Assembly: GCA_013112575.1 (NCBI GenBank)
Contig: JABFGG010000014.1
Location: forward strand, 48,081-112,080
Direction: 5' to 3'
DNA from: Chloroflexota bacterium
GTDB lineage: Bacteria > Chloroflexota > Anaerolineae > Anaerolineales > UBA11579
Length of the DNA stretch: 64,000 nt
A program made the position numbers and the translations under genes. The notes below the pieces were generated by a model. The model saw only the letters and a list, made by a program, of their open reading frames with translations, was not told the DNA's origin and made no database searches. Shown here one piece after another: positions 11,362 to 20,500 of this stretch; the first letter of the stretch is position 1, and each line of letters opens with the position of its first letter.

Positions 11362-13160
11362 TATCGGTTTCGAAACCGCCTCGCCACCCAATAAAGCACA
11401 ATCCCCACCACGCCTCCCGCCCCAAATGCAATCAAGATATGCCGGTAACGCAGTTCAGGGATTATCTCCAAAACAAGGTTCTGCATACGCTCGCGAAAAC
11501 TGACAGGCACGGCTTCTTCACCTTGTGGGCCAGCTTCTTCTATTTCCTCAGTCTGCTCCTGTTCCACCGCTTGTGGCTCACCAATCAGGAAATCCGTCAG
11601 GAGTTCCACTTCACCCAACGACAACTCAGGGTTGGGCATGGCTGCGTTGAGGTTGTCAAACTTGGGCTCCAACAAGTGATAGATCATCCAGGCCCGCAAC
11701 TGCTCGTAGCCCTGCAACTCGCGAATCTCCTGTCGCTCGCCCGCGTACAGGTTATACGGCTCGCTATCGAGGGCATCCACATCATCCAGCGATTGCAAGT
11801 AAGTCTCCGAGGCCAGTCGCTCCTGGATGCGCGGCACCAGATCAGCCTGGTCGAGGCTGGGGCCAACCGTCCCACCCTGCTCGTTATATAGGTGGCAAGC
11901 CAAACAACCAGAATCGCGCATCAATATCTCGGGGTTGTCTTGCGTGCCCACAAAATAAGGGTGTTGGTTCTCCGGCTCGTAACGAATGACGTACACGGCG
12001 GCGCTGCCATGTCCGTTGGGCAGCAAGGGCGAGAAATACAGGCCATCTGGCCCGAACGCCAGTCCCACCACGATGCCGGAATAATCATTGATCGACTCCC
12101 CACGATAACGAAGGAACACCTCTGGCAGGTTGTCAAAACCGGCGGTTCCCAGGCTCCCAAAACGATAAATGCCCGCCCAGCCCGACAGCGCCAGATAGAA
12201 TTGCTCTTCATTGCTTTCGGGGAATATGCCCGGCGCGCCGATGTAATCCAGTTGGGCCGGACCCACTGCCGGAGCAAACACATAATCGGCACCTGCCCCG
12301 ATGCTCAAGTCGCTGCCATTCCACAGATAGTCAACGCCCCCCTCGATCTCCACAAAGCGATCAATGCCCTCGCCATTGTCTGCAGCGAACAAACGGCCAT
12401 TTATGCCCTTAAGCCCAAAGGGGTTGCGCACCCCGTATGCATACACGTAATCGGCGGGCTTGTCCTTGTCATCTTCAAGGTAAAAGGGGTTCTCTGGGTG
12501 AGCCTCGCCGTCCAGTGTGAAGCGCAGGATCTTGCCGAGCGGGTTCTCAATGTCGCGGCTGTTGCGCCAGTCCAGCCCATCGCCCACGCTCACGTACAGG
12601 GCATCATCCACTACCTGACAGGGCCCGATCTGGTGGCTGGGGCCTGTGGGGAACTCAGCCAGGAATTCAGCCATCACCAGACTGGCTTTTGCTTCCCGCG
12701 CGAACTGCGGCGAACCGGTCTCAAAACGAGCGATGCTGTTGCGCAGCAAACCATCTTCCGCCCGGTAAGTGTAGGTCACGAAGACATAGCCCTGTTCAGG
12801 TGCCAGACACAGGCCTGTCAGGCCATACTCGTCAGACACTGACTCAAAGGAAGCGTGCTCTTCGCCCAACGCAAAGAAATCCGTAGCGAAGACGTGCACG
12901 CTGCGGTCATTGGTTACTGCCTTGACCACCCCGTCCAGCTCATTGACGAAATACAGCACGTCATCAGGCGCATCGCCCGGCTCCGGCACAAAGGCAATCG
13001 CGCTGGGAAAGGCGTAGCCCTCCGTGTCGATGCTTATAGAGAAACCTTCTTCCACCGCCCAATCACTGATCCAGCCCTCGCTCTCCTGGGCTTGAGCGTT
13101 AGGGGCAAGAACAAAGCCCATTGCCAGGAGCAAAAGGCCGATAAATAACCAAAACCGCAT
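11361..13160 (-). CDS. PQQ-type sugar/sorbosone dehydrogenase-like beta-propeller protein with cytochrome c motif and C-terminal TM anchor
   Basis: Propeller motifs (YVSVGDGLDWRNSRDIENPLGKILRF, YAYGVRNPFGL), CLACH heme-c motif, C-terminal hydrophobic segment with RRFRNR. Start moved to the ATG at 13160, which gives a signal peptide. Confidence 0.75.
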   Translation of the reverse strand: MRFWLFIGLLLLAMGFVLAPNAQAQESEGWISDWAVEEGFSISIDTEGYAFPSAIAFVPEPGDAPDDVLYFVNELDGVVKAVTNDRSVHVFATDFFALGEEHASFESVSDEYGLTGLCLAPEQGYVFVTYTYRAEDGLLRNSIARFETGSPQFAREAKASLVMAEFLAEFPTGPSHQIGPCQVVDDALYVSVGDGLDWRNSRDIENPLGKILRFTLDGEAHPENPFYLEDDKDKPADYVYAYGVRNPFGLKGINGRLFAADNGEGIDRFVEIEGGVDYLWNGSDLSIGAGADYVFAPAVGPAQLDYIGAPGIFPESNEEQFYLALSGWAGIYRFGSLGTAGFDNLPEVFLRYRGESINDYSGIVVGLAFGPDGLYFSPLLPNGHGSAAVYVIRYEPENQHPYFVGTQDNPEILMRDSGCLACHLYNEQGGTVGPSLDQADLVPRIQERLASETYLQSLDDVDALDSEPYNLYAGERQEIRELQGYEQLRAWMIYHLLEPKFDNLNAAMPNPELSLGEVELLTDFLIGEPQAVEQEQTEEIEEAGPQGEEAVPVSFRERMQNLVLEIIPELRYRHILIAFGAGGVVGIVLYWVARRFRNR

Positions 13161-13284
13161 GTCGCTTCGCTCTAAATAAGTTCGCATAACCCTGCGATTA
13201 TAACGCTGGGAGGATATGAGGCAAATGCAAACGTAAATTCTCCTTTCCACACTATAATTACGCTAGGTAAACGAGGAGGATATT

Positions 13285-13647
13285 ATGCGAGACTATGAAA
13301 TCGAACTGGAGATATTCGAGGGCAACGGCGGCCAAGCGCGTTCCGATGGAACGCGCCCAGACTTCGCCAAAGAGGGCATTTGCGCCTGGATGTACAAGAG
13401 CTATCAGGTAGGGGACAAATTCCGCTATCCAGAAGACCTGGGAGAAATGTGCCCCTGGCTAGTGGATAGTTTAACCGGCGTGATCCACGCCCTTGAACAT
13501 GGTGGCACCTTACCCTGGAAATACCAGGGCACTCCCTATGAGAAAGTCATTGACCCGGATGGACTAACGACTGAATTCGTACGTTGTCTTGACCCCACTG
13601 AATCCGGAATTGTTATCAAGGTTACAAGAACTGCCTTACCAGAATGA
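13285..13647 (+). CDS. TIGR04076-like protein
   Basis: 120 aa ORF; YQVGDKFRYPEDLGEMCPWLVDSL pattern. Confidence 0.6.
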   Translation: MRDYEIELEIFEGNGGQARSDGTRPDFAKEGICAWMYKSYQVGDKFRYPEDLGEMCPWLVDSLTGVIHALEHGGTLPWKYQGTPYEKVIDPDGLTTEFVRCLDPTESGIVIKVTRTALPE

Positions 13648-13663
13648 TTTTCTTATTCCGGAG

Positions 13664-13710
13664 TAGGGGCGACGCGTGCGTCGCCCAGGGCAAATGCCGC
13701 GCATTTGCCC
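13664..13710. repeat. tandem palindromic hairpins
   Basis: GGGCGACGC-GT-GCGTCGCCC followed by GGGCAAATGC-CGC-GCATTTGCCC, preceded by TAG. Confidence 0.65.
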
Positions 13711-13731
13711 GCCCTCTATCTTTACTTCCTA

Positions 13732-15456
13732 CTAGGCTGTAGCCTTACCCACCGACTGCAGGATCTCATTGGCCGATTGCAGCGTGCCCTCGCTGACCTC
13801 ACCCAACATCTGGGCCAGTTCCATCAGGCGCTGTTCGCCTTCCATGTTGAGCACTTGCGTGGTCGTGCGGCCCTTCTCCACCAACTTGTCCACCTTGTAG
13901 TGCTGCTCGCCAAAGCCGGCCAATTGCGGCAAATGCGTGATGCACAAGACCTGATGGTTGCGCGCCAGGTTCCACAGCTTTTGCCCCACGATGGCTCCCA
14001 CGCGCCCGCCAATGCCCTGGTCGATCTCATCGAAGATCAGGGTCGGCGTATGATCAGCTGAGGCTAACACATTCTTGAGGGCCAGCATCAAGCGCGCCGT
14101 TTCACCACCAGAGGCCACCTTGACCAGCGGCTTGAGGCCCTCGCCCGGGTTGGGTGCCACCATGAACTCCACCGTTTCAAAACCAGTGGCATCAAAAGCC
14201 ACCGGCTCATCCTCGCCAATATCCAGTCCTTTGGGGGCTGCTTTGGTCTGGAAATCGACACCAAACTGCGCTTCGGACATACGCAACTCATCCAGCTCCA
14301 GTTCAATGGACTGGCTCATTTGCTCGGCCGCGGCATGCCGTTTGGCCGACAGCACCTTGGCCTTCTCGGCCACCAGCTTGAGCAGCTTGCCCTCGCTGGC
14401 TTGCAACTCGGCCATGCGCTCTTCGGCATGCGTGATGGCATCCAGGTCTTTCTGGGCCTGTTCGCCAAAAGCGATGATTTCGGGGATGCTATCGCCATAC
14501 TTACGCTTGAGCTGGCTGATCAGGTTGAGGCGCTCTTCCACCTCTTCCAGGCGCGCCGGGTTGAACTCAATGGCATCCAGGTAATTGCGTAACTCCAGTG
14601 CCAGGTCGGACACGTTGGCAAACACTTCCTGGGCGCGCTGGCTCAACTCGGCCTGAGACTCATCCAGCTTGGACAGATCCTCAAGCGCTTCAACCACCAC
14701 CCCCATGCGGTCTGTGGCCGCGGGGGCATCCATGTCATTTTCATCAATGGCTGCCAGTGCTTCATTCGCATGGTTCGCCAGGCTTTCGGCATTAGCCAGG
14801 CGGCTGCGCTCTTCTTTTAGTTCATCTTCTTCGTTGGGTTCCAATGCCGCTGTGTTGATCTCTTCGACCTGGAAGCTGAGCAGTTCCTGGCGGCGTTCGG
14901 CATCGGCTTCGGCTTTGCGCAGGTCATTCAGCTCTTTGCGCAGACCCTGCAATTCTTTATAGCTTTTCCGGTAGTCGTCCTGTTCTTTTTCGACTTCGGC
15001 AAAGCGATCCAGCAGGCCCAGGTGACTTTCCACCCGTAAAAGCGAGAGGTGTTCGGACTGGCCGTGCAGGTCGATGAGCAGTTCGCCCAATTCCTTCAGC
15101 AAGGCCAGGTTGACCATACGGCCGTTGACGCGCGCCACGTTGCGCCCCTGGCGTCTGAACTCACGTGCCAGTGTAACGTAATCCTTATCATCCAAGAGTT
15201 CTTCTCGTTCCAGGATGGCATGCACCGGCTCGCGCACTTCATCTTCAATGCGGAAACTGCCTTCAACGCTGGAGAATTCCACCCCGGAGCGGATCACGGT
15301 CGTATCAGCGCGCACGCCTAACAGCGTCTCCACCGCATCGATGATGATGGACTTACCTGCCCCTGTTTCACCGGTAAAGATCACCAGGCCATCATCGAAA
15401 CGCAATTGCAGCTCGTCGATGATGGCAAAGTTCTGGATGCGCAGTTCGGTCAACAT
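13732..15456 (-). CDS. recN: DNA repair ATPase RecN
   Basis: MLTELRIQNFAIIDELQLRFDDGLVIFTGETGAGKSIIIDAVETLLG; C-terminal PTLIFDEIDQGIGGRVGAIVGQKL. Confidence 0.95.
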   Translation of the reverse strand: MLTELRIQNFAIIDELQLRFDDGLVIFTGETGAGKSIIIDAVETLLGVRADTTVIRSGVEFSSVEGSFRIEDEVREPVHAILEREELLDDKDYVTLAREFRRQGRNVARVNGRMVNLALLKELGELLIDLHGQSEHLSLLRVESHLGLLDRFAEVEKEQDDYRKSYKELQGLRKELNDLRKAEADAERRQELLSFQVEEINTAALEPNEEDELKEERSRLANAESLANHANEALAAIDENDMDAPAATDRMGVVVEALEDLSKLDESQAELSQRAQEVFANVSDLALELRNYLDAIEFNPARLEEVEERLNLISQLKRKYGDSIPEIIAFGEQAQKDLDAITHAEERMAELQASEGKLLKLVAEKAKVLSAKRHAAAEQMSQSIELELDELRMSEAQFGVDFQTKAAPKGLDIGEDEPVAFDATGFETVEFMVAPNPGEGLKPLVKVASGGETARLMLALKNVLASADHTPTLIFDEIDQGIGGRVGAIVGQKLWNLARNHQVLCITHLPQLAGFGEQHYKVDKLVEKGRTTTQVLNMEGEQRLMELAQMLGEVSEGTLQSANEILQSVGKATA

Positions 15457-15459
15457 GAT

Positions 15460-15999
15460 TTACAGCCTCAACCGGATCCCGGCCAGACGATAGTAAACGG
15501 TGGAAGTGGCGATGGCCGCGTACAGTAAGGGCCACAATAAGCCGATTAAGGCCTGGAAGCCGCCACCCAGGAAGAAGATCAAAATCAAACCAGTGTGTGG
15601 GATAAAAGCCCCAACCAGCACGGCCAGGGTTATCAACCGGAACAGTAATTTAGAACGTCTACGACCTATCACCCGCCGCACCACTTCGGCGATAATGCCA
15701 CCAACAATGGGGGCCAGTATGAAGATGAACAAGAAAAAGAAACCCAGAAGGTCGACGAACACGCCACCGATAGCCGAAAGGATCAGGGCTGTGCCGATAC
15801 CCAGCGGGTAGTCGTACCATTCGGCCGTATCGAATTTCTTCTGCTGGCCGCGTACGCAGTCCTCGCAGCGGTAACCGGTAGGTGTCTTGATGGCACAGCT
15901 CGAACAGATCAGTTTGCCGCAGCGATTGCAGCGCAAACCGGTTTCTCGGTCGGGATGTTTTTCGCAATAAGTGATTTCGATATTGTCAGCAGTTGTCAT
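15460..15999 (-). CDS. B-box-type zinc finger membrane protein
   Basis: YCEKHPDRETGLRCNRCGKLICSSCAIKTPTGYRCEDC followed by hydrophobic segments; 4-bp overlap with upstream nadK. Confidence 0.75.
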   Translation of the reverse strand: MTTADNIEITYCEKHPDRETGLRCNRCGKLICSSCAIKTPTGYRCEDCVRGQQKKFDTAEWYDYPLGIGTALILSAIGGVFVDLLGFFFLFIFILAPIVGGIIAEVVRRVIGRRRSKLLFRLITLAVLVGAFIPHTGLILIFFLGGGFQALIGLLWPLLYAAIATSTVYYRLAGIRLRL

Positions 16000-16865
16000 T
16001 GAGCAATTCCTGCAGAGGGGTTCTGGTCCATAAAACGGAATAGTTGTCGGTAAAAGTAAGCCGGGTCCTGGAAACGTAAGAGGCGCACGTTGTAGTCGCT
16101 GGCGCGTACCGTCACGCTGTCGCCATCTTCCAAGATCACGGAGGGGCGACCATCCACGTTGAGCACGGCATCGTGCCCGGTGCGCACCACGATGTTGATC
16201 GTAGCACCCTCGGCCACCACAATGGCCCGGTCTATCGATAAATGCGGCGCAACCGCGATCAGCAGCAGGTTACGCAGTTCGGGCGGCAGAATGGGACCAC
16301 CCGCCGCTAAAGCATAAGCCGTGGAGCCTGTCGCGCTGGACACGATCAAGCCGTCGGCCACGTAAGTCGTCAGGTAATCACCGTCCAGGCTGGTCACCAG
16401 ATGCACCGGACGTACCAGTTCGCCGCGCCCTACAAAAACTTCGTTGAGCACGTCCCACTCACCCAGCTTGCTATCTCTGCGCCATTGTTCAGTGCGCAGC
16501 ATCATGCGCTGTTCGTACCAAAAATTCCCGTTGAACAGCTTGGGCAGTGTCTCCGGCCACTGGTCGCGCCCCACTTCGATCAGGAAACCAAAACGACCGT
16601 AGTTGATCGCCAGGATGGGCACGTCATAGGGGGCACATAAATGACCGGCGCGCAGCACAGTACCATCACCACCCAGCGTGATTGCCAGGTCGATGCTCCC
16701 GGATTTGATCTGTTCGCGCAATTCCTCATCGTGCAGAAAAGCATGCACAGCTTCAACACCATGCTCTTCCAGGAAAGCACACACTTTTTTGGCTTCTTCC
16801 GAAGCTTGGGCTACGTCGGGATGGGCGATCACGGCCACCCGCTTAAAAGTGTTCTCAACGCTCAT
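15996..16865 (-). CDS. nadK: NAD kinase
   Basis: ITLGGDGTVLRAGHL and TGSTAYALAAGGPILPPE motifs. ATG at 16865 preferred over 16907. Confidence 0.92.
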   Translation of the reverse strand: MSVENTFKRVAVIAHPDVAQASEEAKKVCAFLEEHGVEAVHAFLHDEELREQIKSGSIDLAITLGGDGTVLRAGHLCAPYDVPILAINYGRFGFLIEVGRDQWPETLPKLFNGNFWYEQRMMLRTEQWRRDSKLGEWDVLNEVFVGRGELVRPVHLVTSLDGDYLTTYVADGLIVSSATGSTAYALAAGGPILPPELRNLLLIAVAPHLSIDRAIVVAEGATINIVVRTGHDAVLNVDGRPSVILEDGDSVTVRASDYNVRLLRFQDPAYFYRQLFRFMDQNPSAGIAQ

Positions 16866-16906
16866 AGCGATTTCATTATAGCGGCCTACTGCGGTTTGCG
16901 GAAGCA

Positions 16907-17419
16907 TTACAAAGCCTGCTCACAATCATAAGCATAGCCACAGCCATTGCAACGCGCCGCCTGTTCGTGGGAACGGTCAACCTTGCGTTTCTTTTCCATG
17001 CTGCGTATCTCAGCCAGCAGGTCCAGCAGGGCTTCTTCCAGGGCTTCGGTGAAATCTACGGCAAAGGTGCGCTTGGGATAATGCACGATGCCATAGGGAG
17101 GACGCACACCATATTGCTTTTCGGTCAACACACAATAGGCTGCCAACTGGTAGATATGTGACTCATAGGGCGCTTCGGGGGTCCTACCACTTTTGACTTC
17201 CACAGGGATGACCGTCTTACCCTTGGAGACCAAATAATCGGGCCGCCCCACCAGTTGCAACACCGGGTCGAAAAGTGGCGTTTCCAGCAGTCCCCAATCG
17301 CGCGTATCCGAATAGATCACGCGTCCCACAGGTAACCCATTGGCCTGCTGTCGTCGCGAGGCATTCCATAATAAAAGCATGGCAGCCACGAAGGCTACAA
17401 GTGCAAGCGCCAAAAACAT
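16907..17419 (-). CDS. Cas4/Dna2-like PD-(D/E)XK nuclease, C-terminal part with N-terminal TM helix
   Basis: N-terminal MFLALALVAFVAAMLLLW, then GRPDYLV, PVEVKSGR, QLAAY and a C-terminal CxxCxxxxxC (CNGCGYAYDC). Confidence 0.75.
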   Translation of the reverse strand: MFLALALVAFVAAMLLLWNASRRQQANGLPVGRVIYSDTRDWGLLETPLFDPVLQLVGRPDYLVSKGKTVIPVEVKSGRTPEAPYESHIYQLAAYCVLTEKQYGVRPPYGIVHYPKRTFAVDFTEALEEALLDLLAEIRSMEKKRKVDRSHEQAARCNGCGYAYDCEQAL

Positions 17420-17427
17420 GGTCTTCT

Positions 17428-17664
17428 CTAAACTATTAACGCCGTAAAATGCACGACCAGCGCCACAAGAGCGACCAGCAATAATCCATAAGCCACGTAA
17501 CGCAGGCAGCCTGAGGTCATCACCTGGCGGCTGTGCGCCGCATGGACCTGTGAACCAGCCGCCATCTGAGCTACATTATCGGACTCGACGCCCTGGCGCT
17601 GGTACCACCAGGCTCGCTGGCAAAACAGGTACGTACCAATCTCCGAAGCGCGGATGGTGCGCAT
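17428..17664 (-). CDS. Cas4-like nuclease, N-terminal part with C-terminal TM helix
   Basis: RASEIGTYLFCQRAWWYQRQGVES...GSQVHAAH resembles the Cas4 N-terminal Cys/RxWWY/GxxxH region; ends in YVAYGLLLVALVALVVHFTALIV. Confidence 0.65.
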   Translation of the reverse strand: MRTIRASEIGTYLFCQRAWWYQRQGVESDNVAQMAAGSQVHAAHSRQVMTSGCLRYVAYGLLLVALVALVVHFTALIV

Positions 17665-18336
17665 TTAGCTGGCTGGCTCCTCGTCATTTTTTAACTCGTC
17701 AGAGAACTTCTCCAGCCGCGTTTCCAATTTGCGGAAGCCGTCTTCCAGGCGTTCTTCGCGCAGACTCAGGGTCATATCGCCGCGCGTGCGTTCCACGATG
17801 CCGCGCGAGATGTCCGTAATACGCCGCAGGCCGTAAGTCACCGCATCGGGATAGTCCATCGTCACCAGCATGCCGTAGATGTCATCCATGTGGCCCAACA
17901 ACCGTTCGGCCTCTTCGGAGTAGCCGTGGCGCAAAATGTCCAGGCAGCGACGGCGCATCTCACCGATAGTCTCGGCCAGCCCCTTGAGGTAAGTGGCGTT
18001 CTCTAATTGCAAGTCCTGCGGCGAGGGTAGCTTCTCATTGTTGATCAGCGCGTAGACGATGTTGGCCTCGGCATATTCTTTGAGGGCATCCTGTGTGTAT
18101 CCGGCAAAGTACAGGTTGGGATAATCGGCCAAACCTCCACGCAGTGCATCAGCCAGCTTATGTGCTTCAGCTAGATTCTCCTGAGCCAGGTCTTCTTCAT
18201 CACGGTGGATAGCCCGGATAGCGTGGGCACAATGGCGTGTAAGGGTGCGCGCCTGTGAAAGTGCTTCATCACGCGCTGCCGTTAGGGCGTCAAAATCTGC
18301 GCGAATATGCTCGGCGATGTTATCGAGGTTGTTCAC
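17665..18336 (-). CDS. translin family protein
   Basis: All-helical 223 aa protein; YPDAVTYGLRRITDISRGIVERTRGDMTLSLREERLE resembles the C-terminal translin signature. Confidence 0.65.
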   Translation of the reverse strand: MNNLDNIAEHIRADFDALTAARDEALSQARTLTRHCAHAIRAIHRDEEDLAQENLAEAHKLADALRGGLADYPNLYFAGYTQDALKEYAEANIVYALINNEKLPSPQDLQLENATYLKGLAETIGEMRRRCLDILRHGYSEEAERLLGHMDDIYGMLVTMDYPDAVTYGLRRITDISRGIVERTRGDMTLSLREERLEDGFRKLETRLEKFSDELKNDEEPAS

Positions 18337-18782
18337 GATGCATCTTCCTCAGGCGATTCTTCGCCAGTGTCTTCAACGGTCTTGTCTTCAGCTTCGTCAT
18401 CATTGCCCTTGTCTTCGCTGGCTTCATCCTCTTTTTTCCCCTCATCCGCTTTGGCTCCCGGATTCTGGGCCTGCTGGAAGAGGTAATCGGCCAGGGAGGC
18501 CTGCTTCTTAGGGATGTTGATTGGCCCAAAGGTAGCCTCGTATTTGGCAATGTTTTCCGCCAGTGCCCGCTGTAGCAGTTTGGCACTGAGGGGAGACATA
18601 AGCACCCGCGCTTGCACGGGTGCTTTCATGTTTCCGGGTAACAACTGCGCGAAATCAAAGACCAACTCAGAAGGGGAATGGGCAATGCGCACCAGGTTGG
18701 CGTACACCGAACTAAGGTCGCCCGGCATTTCCAGCCTGGGTTGCACAGGCATTTTGGCTTTAGGTTTTGGTTTCTCAGCCAC
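18333..18782 (-). CDS. DUF3467-like protein with acidic C-terminal tail
   Basis: YANLVRIAHSPSELVFDFAQLLPG...ARVLMSPLSAKLLQRALAENIAKYEATFGPI; 4-bp overlap with the translin-like gene. Confidence 0.7.
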   Translation of the reverse strand: MAEKPKPKAKMPVQPRLEMPGDLSSVYANLVRIAHSPSELVFDFAQLLPGNMKAPVQARVLMSPLSAKLLQRALAENIAKYEATFGPINIPKKQASLADYLFQQAQNPGAKADEGKKEDEASEDKGNDDEAEDKTVEDTGEESPEEDAS

Positions 18783-18808
18783 GATGGTCTCCTATGAGTT
18801 CCCTATGC

Positions 18809-19240
18809 TTAGAAGGGGATCTCATCTTCTTCCATTGGCTCTTGCATACCACCGCCTCCACCCCCACCACCTTCATACTGGTCTTCTTCACCACGCGTGG
18901 AGAGGAACACCACCCGGTCAGCTGTGACTTCGTAGGAAGCAGCCGGGGTGCCATCCTGGCGGGTCCACACACGCGGGCCGCCGGACTCTTTATCGGGGGT
19001 CATACGGCCCTCGACCAGCACGCGGCTGCCAGTTTTGAGGTACTGGTTGCAGGTTTCGGCCTGACGGCCCCATGCAGAAATGCGGAACCATACGGTTTCC
19101 TTGACCTTTTCGCCATTGGAATTGGTGTACTGGCGGTTGGTGGCCACCGAAAAATTGGTGACGGCCTGGCCGCCGGGGGTGTAACGCATCTCAGGGTCAC
19201 GCCCCAAATTGCCAACTACGACTAACTTTTGGTAAGACAT
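18809..19240 (-). CDS. ssb: single-stranded DNA-binding protein
   Basis: MSYQKLVVVGNLGRDPEMRYTPGGQAVTNFSVATNR; acidic C-terminal tip EEDEIPF. AAGGAG precedes the ATG at 19240. Confidence 0.92.
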   Translation of the reverse strand: MSYQKLVVVGNLGRDPEMRYTPGGQAVTNFSVATNRQYTNSNGEKVKETVWFRISAWGRQAETCNQYLKTGSRVLVEGRMTPDKESGGPRVWTRQDGTPAASYEVTADRVVFLSTRGEEDQYEGGGGGGGGMQEPMEEDEIPF

Positions 19241-19554
19241 GCCATTCTCCTTTTGCTGTACAGCGTTTAAATGTGAAACGTCGCCCTCAAACGGCTCGTC
19301 AGCCGCCTGGGACGCGGGTAGCTGCCACGGTAGATGGGCAACGACCTCTGAAACTAGGTTTTTGAACATGGGGGGTCCTTTCCGATGAGTGGGTGTTGGG
19401 GTTTCTCAGACGAATGCCGCCTGAGGCAAGGTTGGGTTCACTCACCAAGCTATTATGGAACAATTGTACACTAAATTGGTGCGAATTGGAAGGGTGGCAA
19501 ACTCGACTATAAGAGATGATTAAGGTAGATGTTTGCGGGGGGGGGGGTACTAGT

Positions 19555-19569
19555 ACTTGTCTGACAAGT
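19555..19569. promoter_or_regulatory. palindrome ACTTGTC-T-GACAAGT, possible repressor site
   Basis: Perfect 7-1-7 inverted repeat; its 13-bp core recurs at 46212-46224. Confidence 0.4.
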
Positions 19570-19588
19570 GTGATTAGCTTGATTTGTA

Positions 19589-20500
19589 TTATGGAAACCA
19601 CAGGTCGTTAGGCGTTTGGATGCAATAGCCTTCATCCTGTTGTGTTTCACCATAAAATGCTTCTGCATCTATTGAGGTGACCTCATCAAGTGGTCTGTAT
19701 CTAAATCCGCCAGACTGCCAATAAAATTCCCTAACAATATCTTCAAATGTGAATTGCAATTCTGGATTCCATATCGCCAAAAACATATAAGATACTTCAT
19801 CCAAGCAACCTGTAGCCATTTCCCCCTCAAGACTAGTTCCATAGTTATGTTGTGTTGCAATCCCTCTTTCCAAATAGACATTGGCGATATCAATATTTGT
19901 CACTGTTCTAGGTGGGCCTTCAGCGTAAATTGTTAGCCACACTTCTTCCGGCATTCCTAAGAAATTGTGAACTTGTGGGATCTCGGCATACAGGGAATCT
20001 CTTAGATCACTTACTGAAATCATTTCCACAATGCCGTTTTCAACAAAAAATCTGTGATTAGGGTACTGTCCCAACTCTTTCAATGACAGGAAAAAGACGT
20101 ATTTATTAAATAATAAAAGCTCCTCGCCCCTAAAATCCGTTACAAGACCTATGGGACCTAATATTTGCAAGGCTTCCTCCCAGGTGGTCTCCCCTGCCGT
20201 TATCCCCCAGAAACAAGGCAGCTCACAGCCCCCATTGGTTTTCATCAATTCCTGCACATAATCTATAGAATCATTTATAGCCAATGTCGGTATAGCCGTC
20301 GGTGTTTTTGAGGGCTGCAAAGTTGGGGCAGGAGTGACAGTTAACGACTGGGTGGCTTTGGATGGAATAGTAGTTGAGGCGCTAGTGGGGGTGGTTCGCG
20401 GTATCGAAGAACAAGCAACCAGCAAAAACAGAACACAAAAACCTATTGATTTTTGAAATTTGCTAATGGCGTCTATTTGTACTTTCAAGGCAGCTCCCAA
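19589..20500 (-). CDS. hypothetical lipoprotein
   Basis: Signal LFLLVACSS lipobox followed by Thr/Pro/Ser-rich linker. Confidence 0.6.
   Translation of the reverse strand: MGAALKVQIDAISKFQKSIGFCVLFLLVACSSIPRTTPTSASTTIPSKATQSLTVTPAPTLQPSKTPTAIPTLAINDSIDYVQELMKTNGGCELPCFWGITAGETTWEEALQILGPIGLVTDFRGEELLLFNKYVFFLSLKELGQYPNHRFFVENGIVEMISVSDLRDSLYAEIPQVHNFLGMPEEVWLTIYAEGPPRTVTNIDIANVYLERGIATQHNYGTSLEGEMATGCLDEVSYMFLAIWNPELQFTFEDIVREFYWQSGGFRYRPLDEVTSIDAEAFYGETQQDEGYCIQTPNDLWFP

Noticed and set aside
16907-17664. Reading the Cas4-like ORFs as evidence of a CRISPR-Cas locus
   Set aside because: No repeats/spacers, cas1, cas2 or effector genes are visible in the window; Cas4-family nucleases also occur outside CRISPR systems.
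19537-19547. G11 homopolymer upstream of ssb as a phase-variation tract
   Set aside because: It lies in noncoding DNA over 290 bp from the ssb start and could be a sequencing artefact; no promoter spacing effect could be shown.
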